From: Bromus sterilis
Taxonomy: Eukaryota > Streptophyta > Magnoliopsida > Poales > Poaceae
Assembly (NCBI GenBank): GCA_950022295.1
Contig: OX465597.1
Coordinates: 186,001 to 250,000 of the forward strand
Direction of reading: 5' to 3'
DNA: 64,000 nucleotides
In this document: positions 45,780-58,286 of the stretch, piece after piece
How positions within the stretch are numbered: position 1 is the stretch's first letter
How the letters are laid out: each line of letters opens with the position of its first letter
Position numbers and translations under genes: made by a program
Notes under the pieces: generated by a model
The model's input: the letters and a program-made list of their open reading frames with translations, nothing else
The model's database searches: none
What the model was told of the DNA's origin: nothing

Positions 45780-48570
45780 TTCTTCTTTTTTTTCATTATG
45801 CCTGGCTAATGGCTTTAAAGAAGCGCTTTCGGGAGGCATCCCGCAACGAATTTAGGTGTTTCTTTTTGCTTTTGTTGTGTCTTGATGATTTTTACTTCTG
45901 TAGCAACATCATTGTATCTTTATGTTCCAGCTTTGTGCCAAGTTATAGCCTCTTACGGCAAGGGAAGTAAAAGTTGTGACATGCTTTCCAGAAAACAGAT
46001 TCTGTCCTCGTGACCAGAAAAATTCCATAAAACTCCCAGTTCATCTTTTTGAGGTGAAATTTTTACACAGTATGCTCTATGCAATACGAAACTTCCGTAT
46101 GTTCTGAGTTTTTTGATTTGAGTTGCAGAAGTGCCCCTAAAAAATTCTTTACTATCTGTTGTTCTGTTTTTCACAGATTCTGCCACGTTTTGTCTCTCCT
46201 TACTTTTGAAAACCTTAAGCTTGCTTTTTCTTTGCAAAAACCTTTTGGCACTCTTGAGAAACAGTAGCTCTTCAAGATTATCTTTATATCCAGTGGAGAA
46301 AAATTATTTATTATGGGTACTAACCTCTCTAATCAGCTTATGATGAGTTATGTATGAAGGGAGTTTTCAAGTGTGCGATGGAAGATGATGAAAGAAGATC
46401 CAGGAGTGTCAAGCGCTCAAGCTCGGGGATGCTCCCATGCATCCCCAATAAATATTCAATGAGACTCAAGCGTCTAAGCTTGGGGATGCCCCTGTGTATC
46501 CCCTTCTCCATCAACAATCATCAGTTCGTCCTTCGTCTCACTATATTTTTATCACTTCATGCGTTATGTGCTATGCTTGGAGCGTCTCGCTCTTAGGTTT
46601 TGTTTTTTTAGTTTTCTTTAGCTTTTCTTGCTGTTCATAACAAGTTATATCCTTTCTTACTTTGTGTGGGAGAGAAACACGCTCCACTTTCAAAATTTAG
46701 AACACATCATAGGATTTTTCCTGCCTATCTTTTTGCTGTTGTGTGTTCTTTATGTTTTCATAGTTACTGCCTTGTTTAGTTTTACTCTTAGTTTGTCTTT
46801 CGCAAGAGCCTTGGCTTTTGTTTAGTTTGTTGCTGAAACTCTTGTTAGTTTTCATGTTTATCTTGTTAAGAGAGTTGGTTGTTGCACTGAGTTGTGTCTT
46901 GTCTTGAAAGTAGGTAATTGAGGTTGCTATTTAATTTTAGTAGTAGCTTGCAATAGTTTTGAGGTATTGATGTGAGTAATGTTTGAACTTTTGGTGTCAA
47001 GAGCTCTAGCCTATTAGTGATAGGTGTCGTATTATTTTGGGCAATCCGTGTTTATTTTCAAAACCTACAAAACTAGTTGAGAACTCTAGCTACCAGATGG
47101 ATCACTACTCTTTTGAGGGGTCGAATATCAGAGAACACTCACGTATCATGAGTCGAGGATGCGCAAGGATAACCAAACCCCCATCCACTCCTCCTCGGGG
47201 TACTTGTCTCTTTGTGAACCTCCTCATTAGATTGAGAGTTACCGATAATAAGTGCATGAGTTCTTCGGACTAATGTAAGTATTGAAAGTTGACACTTCCA
47301 CCTTCCCATATTTTGCTAGCCTCTCCTGTGCCGTGCATTGCCTTCTTCTCACTCCGAGAGTGGGTGTCAACCTTCGCCGGTACATCCAAACCCTTGGCAT
47401 GATACACTCTGTCATCATAAGCCTCCTTATATCTTTCCTCAAAACAGCCACCATACCTACCTATCAAGGCATTTCCATAGCCTTTCCGAGTTACATTGCC
47501 ATGCAACTACCACCTCTTCATGACTTGATCTTCATGTCATACATGTTCCTGCTACACTGGCAGCGACATACATTGCATACATCATGTTAGTTACATCTTC
47601 TTTATGATTTTGAGTACCTTGTAAAGTGTGAAAGATTTCCTATACCTTCTTGTAAAATAGAGTGTTGCCCTTAAGTGATGAAAAGATCCCAAAGTGGACA
47701 TATTAAAAGATCCCAAAGAGGACAAATGAGAGTTAAATAGAAAGAGCCATTGAGGCCACCAAAAAATACAGAAAAATAGAAAAACGAGAAAAAGAAATAA
47801 AAAGAGAGAAAGGGGAAACACTACTATCCTTTTGAGAGATCCACACTAGTACTCCCTGTATATCCTTGTACTCCATAGAGATGATCGTTATGCATATAGC
47901 TATGTGGGGACCTTCACACTATAGAACTTGGCTTGCATATTCCAAGGATAAGCCTCCTCAAACGAGCTCTAGGTCTTCATGAGCGAGCAAGTTAGATGCA
48001 CCCCCACTAGTTCCATTGGAGAGCTTCTTAGCTCGTATGTGCATCCGTTGCATGGCAAACCCTACTCCTCACATCATATCTATCATTTGGCATTTCTTGC
48101 CTATGATTGTCCTCATTTATGTGAGCCTTTCTCATCCTTTTTGTCTTCCTCCTCCACCATATTTCTCTCTTTGCCATCCTAAGTGTCAACTCTCGTGCTT
48201 ACGCTCATCCATTGCATGAGTGCTCGAAATATCGAAGATTCCAAAGAGGACCAAGTGTGAAACTTTAGTAGATTGAGTTCTCAACACAAAAATACTTTTT
48301 TTTCTCGTATTCCCTATCCCCCTTCTTGCACGCAAACACCATTTGGAGACATTCGAGTCACGGAAAGCGAGAGATCTTGCACCTAATGTTCTTTTGTTAC
48401 TTGTTTCAATGTTAATACAGACTCTTGCATGTTATGACTTGAATTGAATCTCTAACCTTGATTGCTTTACTTTTCAAATTTCTTTTATGGTTGCTAGCAT
48501 GTCACCACAGAAATTATGCTGTTATCATTTACCTACTCGAGGACGAGCAAGAATTAAGCTTGGGGATGTT
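45780..48570 (+). other. B noncoding 3' region
   Basis: About 2.8 kb collinear with B' 52875-55714 (reversed). Short ORFs of equal length in both copies exist at 46131-46343 (70 codons), 46354-46596 (80 codons) and 48016-48219 (67 codons). The 80-codon ORF spans two copies of an AAGCT(T/C)GGGGATGC segment that resembles the polypurine tract. Coding function is doubtful. Confidence 0.55.
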
Positions 48571-50186
48571 GATACGTCCAAAACGTATCTATAATTTCTT
48601 CTTGCTCCATGCATGTTTTGTGTGATATTGCTATGTTCTAGATACACTTTCATACACTTTTGATCATATTTGGACTAACCTATTTACTCAGTGCACCCCA
48701 GTGCCAGTTCCTGTTTTCTGCTGTTTATCTATTTCAGTTTTCCCCCTTATAAAAAGTGCCAGAAAAATACGGGAAAATTCAGATAAAAAATCAGCGTGGA
48801 GGAGGCTTCGCGAAGAGCCCGGGAGGGGCCAAAGGGGAGCCAGGGGGCCCAGGCGGCCACCCGGCGCGGCCCCACCCCTGGCCGCGCCAGGGGGGCGCCT
48901 GGGGCCCCTGGTCCACCTCTGGCTGCCCCCCTTCGCCTATTTATTCTCCTTCACGGGAAAACTCCGAAAGAGGAACCCTATTCTGCGAACTCGCCTCTGT
49001 TCCGCCGCCGCCGCGCTTCCGAAGATCGGGAGCACCAGAAGACCTCTTCCCGGCACCCTGCCGGAGGGAGGATTGACCTCCGGGAGTCTCCTCTGCACCA
49101 TGGATGCTCCCCGGATGTCTCGTGACTAGTTTTCCTTGGACCATGGGTCCGTGATCAGTAGCTATGTGATGTTCTCCTCCCCTCTTTGATCTTCATTTTT
49201 TAGACCTCGTGAGCTGCCCTACATGATCGAGACACCTTTGTAATATTTCTCCTATTGCTATGTTGAGTTTGATTGGATCTGATGGGTTATGAGATTATGT
49301 TCAGATTGTGATAGAGTAATATATTTGGTTTTTATCTCTTATATTTTTGTTCCTAAGTAATTCTTGCATGTTCTCCGTTGCTGTTTATTGCTTTGGCCAA
49401 GTAGTAGGTAGTGACTTCAAGAGGGAACGTTGTGCTAGATTGTGGGTTCATGCCCCCCGATGACACGCTTGAGTGACAGAAACATGAGTCTAGGGGATGT
49501 GTTGTTGCCACAAGGGGGAAAACAACGGTGCTTGTGGCCGCGGTCACAAGGATTGTTTACTTTACGCGGAGTTCTTTTTAATGCAGTTGTATGTTGCTTT
49601 GGGTTCACACTTTGGGTGGGGCTCGCAACTTAATACCAGCGAGATGTTCTGGATAGATATCTTAAGGTGGATGATTAGTAGTAGATGCAGATGGATTTCG
49701 GTCTACTTATCTTGGCGTACTGCCTGTGCTTTTGATCCTCGTCCTTTCTTTTGTAGCATAGTTAGCATTTCGGTGCGTTCATAATCCTGTCAATTGCCTT
49801 TCTGTAATTTGTTTACCTCGCATAGAAATTTTATCGTCTTTTGGGAGAGAGACATCACTAGCGAACATAACGTATCCCGGTCCATATCCTCATTATTGTT
49901 TCCACGCTATATTTACTTTACTGCTTTTGCTTGCTATCATTATCCCTTGCATTTTATCCTTGTGAACAACAAGTCCGGAAAGATTGACAACATCTCTGAC
50001 TTCGTTGGGAACAAAGTTATCTGTGTCTGTGTGCAGGTACGCGTCAGTTGCGTCGTTGACACCTACTTATCATGTCTGGAGTCCTGCTGGAGACAAACCT
50101 TGGTATCTTCACTGAGGGAAAACTGTTGCTGCACTACATCTCAACCTTCCACTTGGGGTAACCAACGAAGGGGCGAGAAGTCATCA
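48571..50186 (+). repeat. B 3' LTR (1,616 bp)
   Basis: Starts TGATACGTCC after the polypurine tract and ends CATCA before GAAGG. Nearly the same as the 5' LTR apart from the GC-rich segment missing there. Confidence 0.92.
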
Positions 50187-50683
50187 GAAGGCATGTGTGC
50201 TGTGTGTATGTTTATAACATGCATGTCTTTGTATGGGTTTTCGAGACCTTAGTTGTGATCTGGCTGGAGGTCTTTTATACACCAAGTGGACCTTAGATGG
50301 GCGCAGCTTGGGGCATCGCGATGCGATTGCTCGAGACTCTGTCTCGTGCACACTTTGTTGTATGATCGAGCCCGCCCTAGACCCCGACTAAGTGATCGGG
50401 CTGGAGAAGTCTATGTAAGAGTTATGAGATAGTCGATAGTATGGTTGAGGCGACTTGTCTGTGAATATGGGAGTTCATCACCCATATCATTTAGACTTGT
50501 GTGCGGACGATGAGGACCCATCTCAGTTGATCATCCGGCTTGGATGGGATGCCCCTCACGTACATGCTTTCCGAGAACGTTCTGTGCTTGGCCTTGTCTT
50601 CTTAGACAAGTGGGTACTGTTCTCGGCTCTCCATATGACTATGTCGTAGCTGGACTTGCATACGCTAACCCCGGGTCCCGACA
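50187..50683 (+). repeat. A2 5' LTR, right piece
   Basis: Continues A1 LTR from about 5671 to the end (GGGTCCCGACA). It starts with GAAGG, the right TSD of B, one base different from CAAGG; solo LTR A3 reads CATACAAGGCATGTG at the same site, which gives the empty-site sequence. Confidence 0.9.
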
Positions 50684-50687
50684 GACT

Positions 50688-50700
50688 TGGTATCAGAGCA
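50688..50700 (+). other. A2 primer-binding site
   Basis: TGGTATCAGAGCA, complementary to the 3' end of plant initiator tRNA-Met, lies four bases after the LTR end. Confidence 0.85.
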
Positions 50701-51336
50701 GGACTGACTGTAGGATTATCATCCTTGGCCGAAGTGGAGTCTAGCCTTCTATAGTTATATAGTTACTCTGGGTATATAAGGGAACAACGTAGGGCTTCTT
50801 TTTTTCTCCTTACCCTCATCGTTCTGAGTTCTTAGTCACCCTCATCTTGTTCTACGGGAAGATAGGACTAGGCTCATCTATGTCTTACTAGAACATCTCG
50901 TTGTTTTCTTCCTTGTAGACGTAGGAAAGTTGTGTTCGGTTTACTAGCGATGTTGTGCTTCCTGATTTCTTACATCGTATGTAAGTTCTATTTTCATGTT
51001 GTAAGAAATTGTCTTTTCTTGCAAATTACAGCCGTTATGCTGTCCGAGTCATTCCAGGTTTCTTCATAATCTGATGCGTTTGCGAAATCTTTACCTCTAT
51101 TTCGGTTGTCCTTCCAGAAGTTTTTCTAGGTGGCATGCCCGACAGTTCCATAGTGTTTTATGTAGGTTTTCTTCTAGAAACCTATACGGATTCAATTGCA
51201 GTTCTTCCTCCCAATTTAGATGTTTCCTAGCCTGGATAACCACACTGACCATCGTGTTGGGGTACTGTGTTACACTAACATATCTGTTGTAGCCCCTAGT
51301 AAGCCTTGGTCATCCTCAGGAAAACCATCCAGTAAT
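50701..51336 (+). other. A2 untranslated leader
   Basis: T-rich leader sequence after the primer site, without recognisable gag. Ends at the B' insertion (TSD GTAAT 51332-51336). Confidence 0.6.
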
Positions 51337-52874
51337 TGATGGATTCTCGCCCCTTCGTTGGTTACCCCAAGTGGAAGGTTGAGATCTAGTGCAGCAGCAG
51401 TTTTCCCTCGGTGAAGAAACCAAGTTTTGTCTCCAGCAGGACTCCAGAGATGATAAGTAGGTGTCAGCGGCGCAACTGACGCGGACCTGCACACAAACAC
51501 AGATAACTTTGTTCCCAACGAAGTTCAGAGAGGTTGTCAATCTCTCCGGTCTTGTTGTTCACAAGGATAAAATGCAAGGGATAATGATAGCAAGTAAAAG
51601 CAATAAAGTAAATATAGCGTGGAAACAATAATGAGGATATGGACCGGGATACGTGATGTTCGCTAGTGATGTCTCTCTCCCAAAAAGACGATAAAATTGC
51701 TATGCGAGGTAAAGAAATTACAGAAAGGCTATTGACAGGATTATGAACGCACCGCAATCCATCTGCATCTACTACTAATCATCAACCTTGAGATATCTAT
51801 CCAGAACATCTCGCTGGTATTAAGTTGCGAGCCCCACCCAAAGTGTAAACCCAAAGCAACATACAACTGCACTAAAAAGAACTCTGCGTAAAGTAAACAA
51901 TCCTTGTGACCTCGGTCAGAAGCACCGTTGTTTTCCCCCTTGTGGCAACAACACATCCCCTAGACTCATGTTTCTGTCACTCAAGCGTGTCATCGGGGGG
52001 CATGAACCCACAATCTAGCACAACGTTCCCTCTTGAAGTCACTACCTACTACTTGGCCAAAGCAATAAACAGCAACGGAGAACATGCAAGAATTACTTAG
52101 GAACAAAAATATAAGAGATAAAAACCAAATATATTACTCTATCACAATCTGAACATAATCTCATAATCCATCAGATCCAATCAAACTCAACATAGAAATA
52201 TAGGAGAAATATTACAAAGGTGTCTCGATCATGTAGGGCAGCTCACGAGGTCTAAAAAATGAAGATCAAAGAGGGGAGGAGAACATCACATAGCTACTGA
52301 TCACGGACCCATGGTCCAAGGAAAACTACTCATGAGACATCCAGGGAGCATCCATGGTGGAGAGGAGACTCCCGGAGGTCAATCCTCCCTCCGGCAGGGT
52401 GCCGGGAAGAGGTCTTCTGGTGCTCCCGATCTTCGGAAGCGCGGCGGCGGCGGAACAGAGGCGAGTTCGTGGAATAGGGTTCCTCTTTCGGAGTTTTCCC
52501 GTGACGGAGAATAAATAGGCGAAGGGGGGCAGCCAGAGGTGGACCAGGGGCCCCAGGCGCCCCCCTGGCGCGGCCAGGGGTTGGGCTGCGCCGGGTGGCC
52601 GCCTGGGCCCCCCTGGCTCCCCTCTGGCCCCTCCCGGGCTCTTCGCGAAGCTTCCTCCACGCTGATTTTCCCCGAATTTTTATGGCACTTTTTATATGTG
52701 GGAAAACTGAAATAGAAAAACAGAAGAAAACAGGAACTGACACTGGGGTGCACTGAGTTAATAGGTTAGTTCAAATATGATCAAAAGTGTATGAAAGTGT
52801 ATCTAGAACATAGCAATATCACACAAAACATGCATGGAGCAAGCAGAAATTATAGATACGTTTTGGACGTATCA
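51337..52874 (-). repeat. B' 3' LTR
   Basis: Lacks a roughly 75 bp segment near 51755 that the other LTR has at 57148-57222. Confidence 0.9.
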
Positions 52875-55714
52875 ACATCCCCAAGCTTAATTCCTGCTCG
52901 TCCTCGAGTAGGTAAATGATAACAGCATAATTTCTATGGTGACATGCTAGCAACCATAAAAGAACTTTGAAAAGTAAAGCAATCAAGGTTAGAGATTCAA
53001 TTCAAGTCATAACATGCAAGAGTCTATATTAGCATTGAAATAAGTAACAAAAGAACATTAGGTGCAAGAGCTCTTGCTGTCCGTGACTCGAATGTCTCCA
53101 AATGGTGTTTGCGTGCAAGAAGGGGGATAGGGAATACGAGAAAAAAATATTTTTGTGTTAAGAACTCAATCTACTAAAGATTCACACTTGGTCCTCTTTG
53201 GAATCTTATCTTGACTCATCCCCAGACCACTAGCCAGGTACAAGTCGAAATGATCCACTCCTTTTCAACATTTTGAGCACTCATGCAATGGATGAGCGTA
53301 AGCACAAGAGTTGACACTTAGGATGGAAAAGAGAGAAATAAGGTGGAGGAGGAAGACAAAAAGGAAGAGAAAGGCTCACATCAATGAGGACAATCATATG
53401 CAAGAGATGCCAAATGATAGATATGATGTGAGGAGTAGAGATTGATATGCAACGAATGCACATACGAGCTAAGAAGCTCTCCAATGGAACTAGTGGGGGT
53501 GCATCTAACTTGCTCGCTCATGAAGACCTAGAGCTCGTTTGAGGAGGCTCATCCTTGGAATATGCAAGACAAGTTCTATAGTGTGAAGGTCCCCACATAG
53601 CTATATGCATAACGATCATCTCTATGGAGTACAAGGATATAAAGGGAGTACTAGTGTGGATCTCTCAAAAGGTTAGTAGTGTTTCCCCTTTCTCTCTTTT
53701 TATTTCTTTTTCTCTTTTTTCTATTTTTTTGTATTTTTTTGGTGGCCTCAATGGCTCTTTCTATTTAACTCTCATTTGTCCTCTTTGGGATCTTTTATTG
53801 TGTCCACTTTGGGATCTTTTCCTCACTTAAGGGCAACACTCTATTTTACAAGAAGGTAAAGGAAATCTTTCACACTTTACAAGGTACTCAAAATCATAAA
53901 GAAGATGTAACTACATGATGTATCCAATGTATGTTGCTGCCAGTGTAGCAGGAACATGTATGACATGAAGATCAAGTCATGAAGAGGTGGAAGTTGCATG
54001 GCAATGTAACTCAGAAAGGCTATGGAAATGCCTTGATAGGTAGGTATGGTGGCTGTTTTGAGGAAAGATATATGGAGGCTTATGATGACAGAGCGTATCA
54101 TGCCAAGGGTTTGGATGTACCGGCGAAGGTGGACACCAACTCTCGGAGTGAGAAGAAGGCAATGCACGGCACAGGAGAGGCTAGAAAAATATGGGAAGGT
54201 GGAAGTGTCAACTTTCAATACTTACATTAGTCCGAAGAACTCATGCACTTATTATCGGTAACTCTCAATATAATAAGGAGGTTCCCAAAGAGACAAGTAT
54301 CCCGAGGAGGAGTGTATGGGGGTTTGGTTGTCCTTGCGCATCCTCGACTCATGGTACGTGAGTGTTCTCTGATATTCGACCCCTCAAAAGAGTAGTGATC
54401 CATCTAGTAGCTAGAGTTCTCAACTAGTTTTGTAGGTTTTGAAAATACACACGGATTGCCCAAAATATGACACCTATCACTAATAGGCTAGAGCTCTTGA
54501 CACCAAAAGTTCAAACATTACTCACATCAATACCTCAAAACTATTGCAAGCTACTACTAAAATTAAATAGCAACCTCAATTACCTACTTTCAAGACAAGA
54601 CACAACTCAGTGCAACAACCAACTCTCTTAACAAGATAAACATGAAAACCAAAAAGAGTTTCAGCAACAAACTAAACAAAAGCCAAGGCTCTTGCTAAAG
54701 ACAAACTAAGACTAAAACTAAACAAGGCAGTAGCTATGAAAAGATAAAGAACACACAACAGCAAAAAGGTAGGCAGGAAAAATCCTATGATGTGTTCTAA
54801 ATTTTGAAAGTGGAGTGTGTTTCTCTCCCATACAAAGTAAGACGGGATCTAACTTGTTATGAACAGCAAGCAAAGCTAAAGAAAACTAAAAACAAAACCT
54901 AAGAGTGAGACGCTCCAAGCATAGCACATAACGCATGAAGTGATAAAAATATAGCGAGACGAAGGACGAACTGATGATTGTTGATGGAGAAGGGGATGCA
55001 CGGTGGCATCCCCAAGCTTAGACGCTTGAGTCTCCTTGAATATTTATTGGGGATGCATGGGGGCATCCCCAAGCTTGAGCGCTTGACACTCCTGGATCTT
55101 CTTTCATCATCTTCCATCGCACACTTGAAAACTCCCTTCATACATAACTCATCATAAGCTGATTAGAGAGGTTAGTACCCTTAATAAATAAATTTTCTCC
55201 ACTGGATATAAAGATAATCTTAAAGAGCTACTGTTTCTCAAGAGTGCCAAAAAGTTTTTGCAAAGAAAAAGCAAGCTTAAGGTTTGCAAAAGTAAGGAGA
55301 GACAAAACGTGGCAGAATCTGTGAAAAACAGAACAGAAGATAGTAAAGAATTCTTTAGGGGCACTTCTGCAACTCAAATCAAAAAACTTAGAACATACAG
55401 AAGTTTCGTAATTGTATATAGCATACTGTGTAAAAATTTTAGATCAAAAAGATGAACTGGTATTTTTCTGGAATTTTTCTGGTCACGAGGACAGAATCTG
55501 TTTTCTGGACAGCATGTCACAACTTTTACTTCCCTTGCCATAAGAGGCTATAACTTGGCACAAAGCTGAAAAATAAAGATACAATGATTTTTCTACAGAA
55601 GTAACAATCATCAAGACACAACAAAAGCAAAAAAAAACACCTAAATTCGTTGCGGGCTGCCTCCCGAAAGCGCTTCTTTAAAGCCATTAGCTAGGCATAA
55701 TGCAAAAAGAAGAA
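52875..55714 (-). other. B' noncoding 3' region
   Basis: Collinear with B 45780-48570, with the same small ORFs (55364-55152, 55141-54899, 53484-53281, minus). Confidence 0.6.
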
Positions 55715-56551
55715 TCAAGGGTATCCAAGATCAGAATCATAAAAACATTCAAATTGATTTTCAATAAGCTCATTATTCTTCTTACTAGGAAAGATATACT
55801 TACCTTTTGCCATACCGCGTAAGCGTATGTGCCTATTACCAATATCAATGAAGCCTTTCATAGCACGGAGGAAGTCTCTTCCGAGCACAATGTTACTTTG
55901 GTTTGGCTCCACGATGAAGAAATCCATTGGTGCGGTCCTATGAAGGAATGCAACTTGGACTTCTTTTACCTTTCCTTTAATCTCTGAAATGTCTCCATTA
56001 GAATGTTCATGATAAGATGATAATTTATCTATATCTAGCTTTAAAGAATCATAAACTATTTTTGGCATAGTAGAAACTGTGGATCCAATATCACAAAGAG
56101 CAAGGAAGCCTTGGTTACAGATGCTAATCCTAACAAAGGGCTCCCAATCATCATCTATCTCCAACATTTCTTTCTTATTGGACTGAAGTTCCTCTACTTT
56201 CCACAAATCTAGAGCATCCAGTCTTTTTTCAACAGTGGCAAGTCTATCTATGACAGTATCAATACTTCGATCATAAAAAAAATAACTAGATAGACTATGC
56301 AAAATCTCAAGAGCCCTATCTTCATCACACTCTAGAAAATCTCCCTCGGCTATAATGTCAAGAGAGTGTTTACACCACTTAAAAAGACCATGGTAAAAAT
56401 GTCTAAGCACAATTTTTATAGATATCCAAGGCATAACTCTTTCATGTGCTTCAGAAATTCTTTCCCATGCATTCTTCATATTTTCTCCATCCCTTTGACG
56501 GAAATCGAGAACTTCCGATTCCCGCAAAGAACCTAGTCCTAACATGTTCAT
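55715..56551 (-). CDS. B' gag fragment fused to retropepsin, 278 residues
   Basis: The frame is intact from ATG 56551 to the stop at 55715. Residues 1-90 are a truncated gag (VLDFRQRDGENMKNAWERI, HFYHGLFKWCKHSLDI). Residues about 115-265 form an aspartic protease with LALCDIGSTVSTMPK as active site and NIVLGRDFLRAMKGFIDIG as second conserved block. The first half of gag and the nucleocapsid part are absent. It sits directly after the leader shared with B. The intact frame suggests recent activity with help from an autonomous relative. Confidence 0.8.
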   Translation of the reverse strand: MNMLGLGSLRESEVLDFRQRDGENMKNAWERISEAHERVMPWISIKIVLRHFYHGLFKWCKHSLDIIAEGDFLECDEDRALEILHSLSSYFFYDRSIDTVIDRLATVEKRLDALDLWKVEELQSNKKEMLEIDDDWEPFVRISICNQGFLALCDIGSTVSTMPKIVYDSLKLDIDKLSSYHEHSNGDISEIKGKVKEVQVAFLHRTAPMDFFIVEPNQSNIVLGRDFLRAMKGFIDIGNRHIRLRGMAKGKYIFPSKKNNELIENQFECFYDSDLGYP

Positions 56552-56730
56552 CTAAACAAGGAGGACTACTAACAGCAAGATAAATATATGTTTTGTAAAT
56601 TTTGATAAAAGACACAAAGATAAAAACTGAAAGATAAACTAATAAGACTAAAAAACAAAGGTAAAGGGTAGTGTGCAACTCCCCTATCTTAGCACTTGGA
56701 GTCCCCGGCAACGGCGCCAGAAAACTTTCT

Positions 56731-58286
56731 TGATGGCTTCTCGCCCCTTTGTTGGTTACCCCAAGTGGAAGGTTGAGATGTAGTGCAGCAGCAGTTTTCC
56801 CTCGGTAAAGATACCAAGGTTTGTCTCCAGCAGGACTCCAGAGATGATAAGTAGGTGTCAGGGGCGCAACTGACGCGGACCTGCACATAGACACAGATAA
56901 CTTTGTTCCCAACGAAGTTCAGAGAGGTTGTCAATCTCTCCGGTCTTGTTGTTCACAAGGATAAAATGCAAGGGATAATGATAGCAAGTAAAAGCAGTAA
57001 AGTAAATATAGCATGGAAACAATAATGAGGATATGGACCGGGATACGTGATGTTCGCCAATGATGTATCTCTCCCAAAAGGCGATAAAATTGCTATGTGA
57101 GGTAAACAAATTACAGAAAGGCAATTGACAGGATTATGAACGCACCGCAATGCTAACTATGCTACAAAAGAAAGGACGAGGTTCAAAAGCACAGGCAGTA
57201 CGCCAAGATAAGTAGACCGAAATCCATCTGCATCTACTACTAATCATCCACCTTGAGATATCTATCCAGAACATCTCGCTGGTATTAAGTTGCGAGCCCC
57301 ACCCAAAGTGTAAACCAAAATCAACAGACAATTGCATTAAAAAGAACTATGCGTAAAGTAAACAATCCTTGTGACCGCGGTCACAAGCACCGTTGTTTTC
57401 CCCCTTGTGGCAACAGCACATCACCTAGACTCATGTTTCTGTCACTCAAGCGTGTCATCGGGGGGCATGAACCCACAATCTAGCACAACGTTCCCTCTTG
57501 AAGCCACTACCTACTACTTGGCCAAAGCAATAAACAACAACTGAGAACATGCAAGAATTACTTAGGAACAAAAATATAAGAGATAAAAACCAAATATATT
57601 ACTCTATCACAATCTGAACATAATCTCATAATCCATCAGATCCAATCAAACTCAACATAGCAATAGCACAAATATTACAAAGGTGCCTCGATCATGTAGG
57701 GCAGCTCACGAGGTCTAAACAATGAAGATCAAAGAGGGGAGGAGAACATCACATAGCTACTGATCATGGACCCATGGTCCAAGGAAAACTACTCACGAGA
57801 CATCCGGGGAGAATCCATGGTGGAGAGGAGACTCCCGGAGGTCAATCCTCCCTCCGGCAGGGTGCCGGGAAGAGGTCAATCCTCCCTCCAGAGTTTTCCC
57901 GTGACGGAGAATAAATAGGCGAAGGAGGGAAGCCAGAGGTGGACCAGGGCCCCCAGGCGCCCCCCTTGGGCGGCCAGGGGTGTGGCCGCGCCGGGTGGCT
58001 GCCTGGGCCCCCCCTGGCTCCCCTCTGGCCCCTCCCGGGCTCTTCGCGAAGCTTCCTCCACGCTGATTTGTTATCTGAATTTTCCCGAATTTTTCTGGCA
58101 CTTTTTATATGGGGGAAAACTGAAATAGAAAAACAGCAGAAAACAGGAACTGGCACTTGGGTGCACTGAGTTAATAGGTTAGTCCAAATATGATCAAAAG
58201 TGTATGAAAGTGTATCTAGAACATAGAATATCACACAAAACATGCATGGAGCAAGCATAAATTATAGATACGTTTTGGACGTATCA
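56731..58286 (-). repeat. B' 5' LTR
   Basis: Lacks a roughly 70 bp GC-rich segment near 57880 that the other LTR has at 52410-52485; a short repeat of CAATCCTCCCTCC marks the join. Confidence 0.9.

Larger units (their letters stand above)
37922..50186 (+). mobile_element. B: Athila-like gag-protease gypsy element with nested solo LTR A3
   Basis: Two LTRs (TGATACGTCCAAAACG...CATCA), a TGGCGCCGTTGCCGGGG primer site and a polypurine tract (AAGCTTGGGGATG, 48558-48570) define it. It encodes gag and protease only; no RT, RNase H or integrase is present, so it is non-autonomous. TSD CAAGG/GAAGG. About 2.8 kb of noncoding sequence separates protease from the 3' LTR. Confidence 0.92.
51337..58286 (-). 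mobile_element. B': sister of B on the minus strand, 6,950 bp
   Basis: Both LTRs, primer site (56701-56718, minus) and polypurine tract (52875-52890, minus) are present. TSDs are GTAAT (51332-51336) and GTAAC (58287-58291), one base different. LTRs, leader and 3' noncoding region match B, but the coding cassette is unrelated to that of B at sequence level. It has no RT or integrase and is non-autonomous. Confidence 0.9.
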
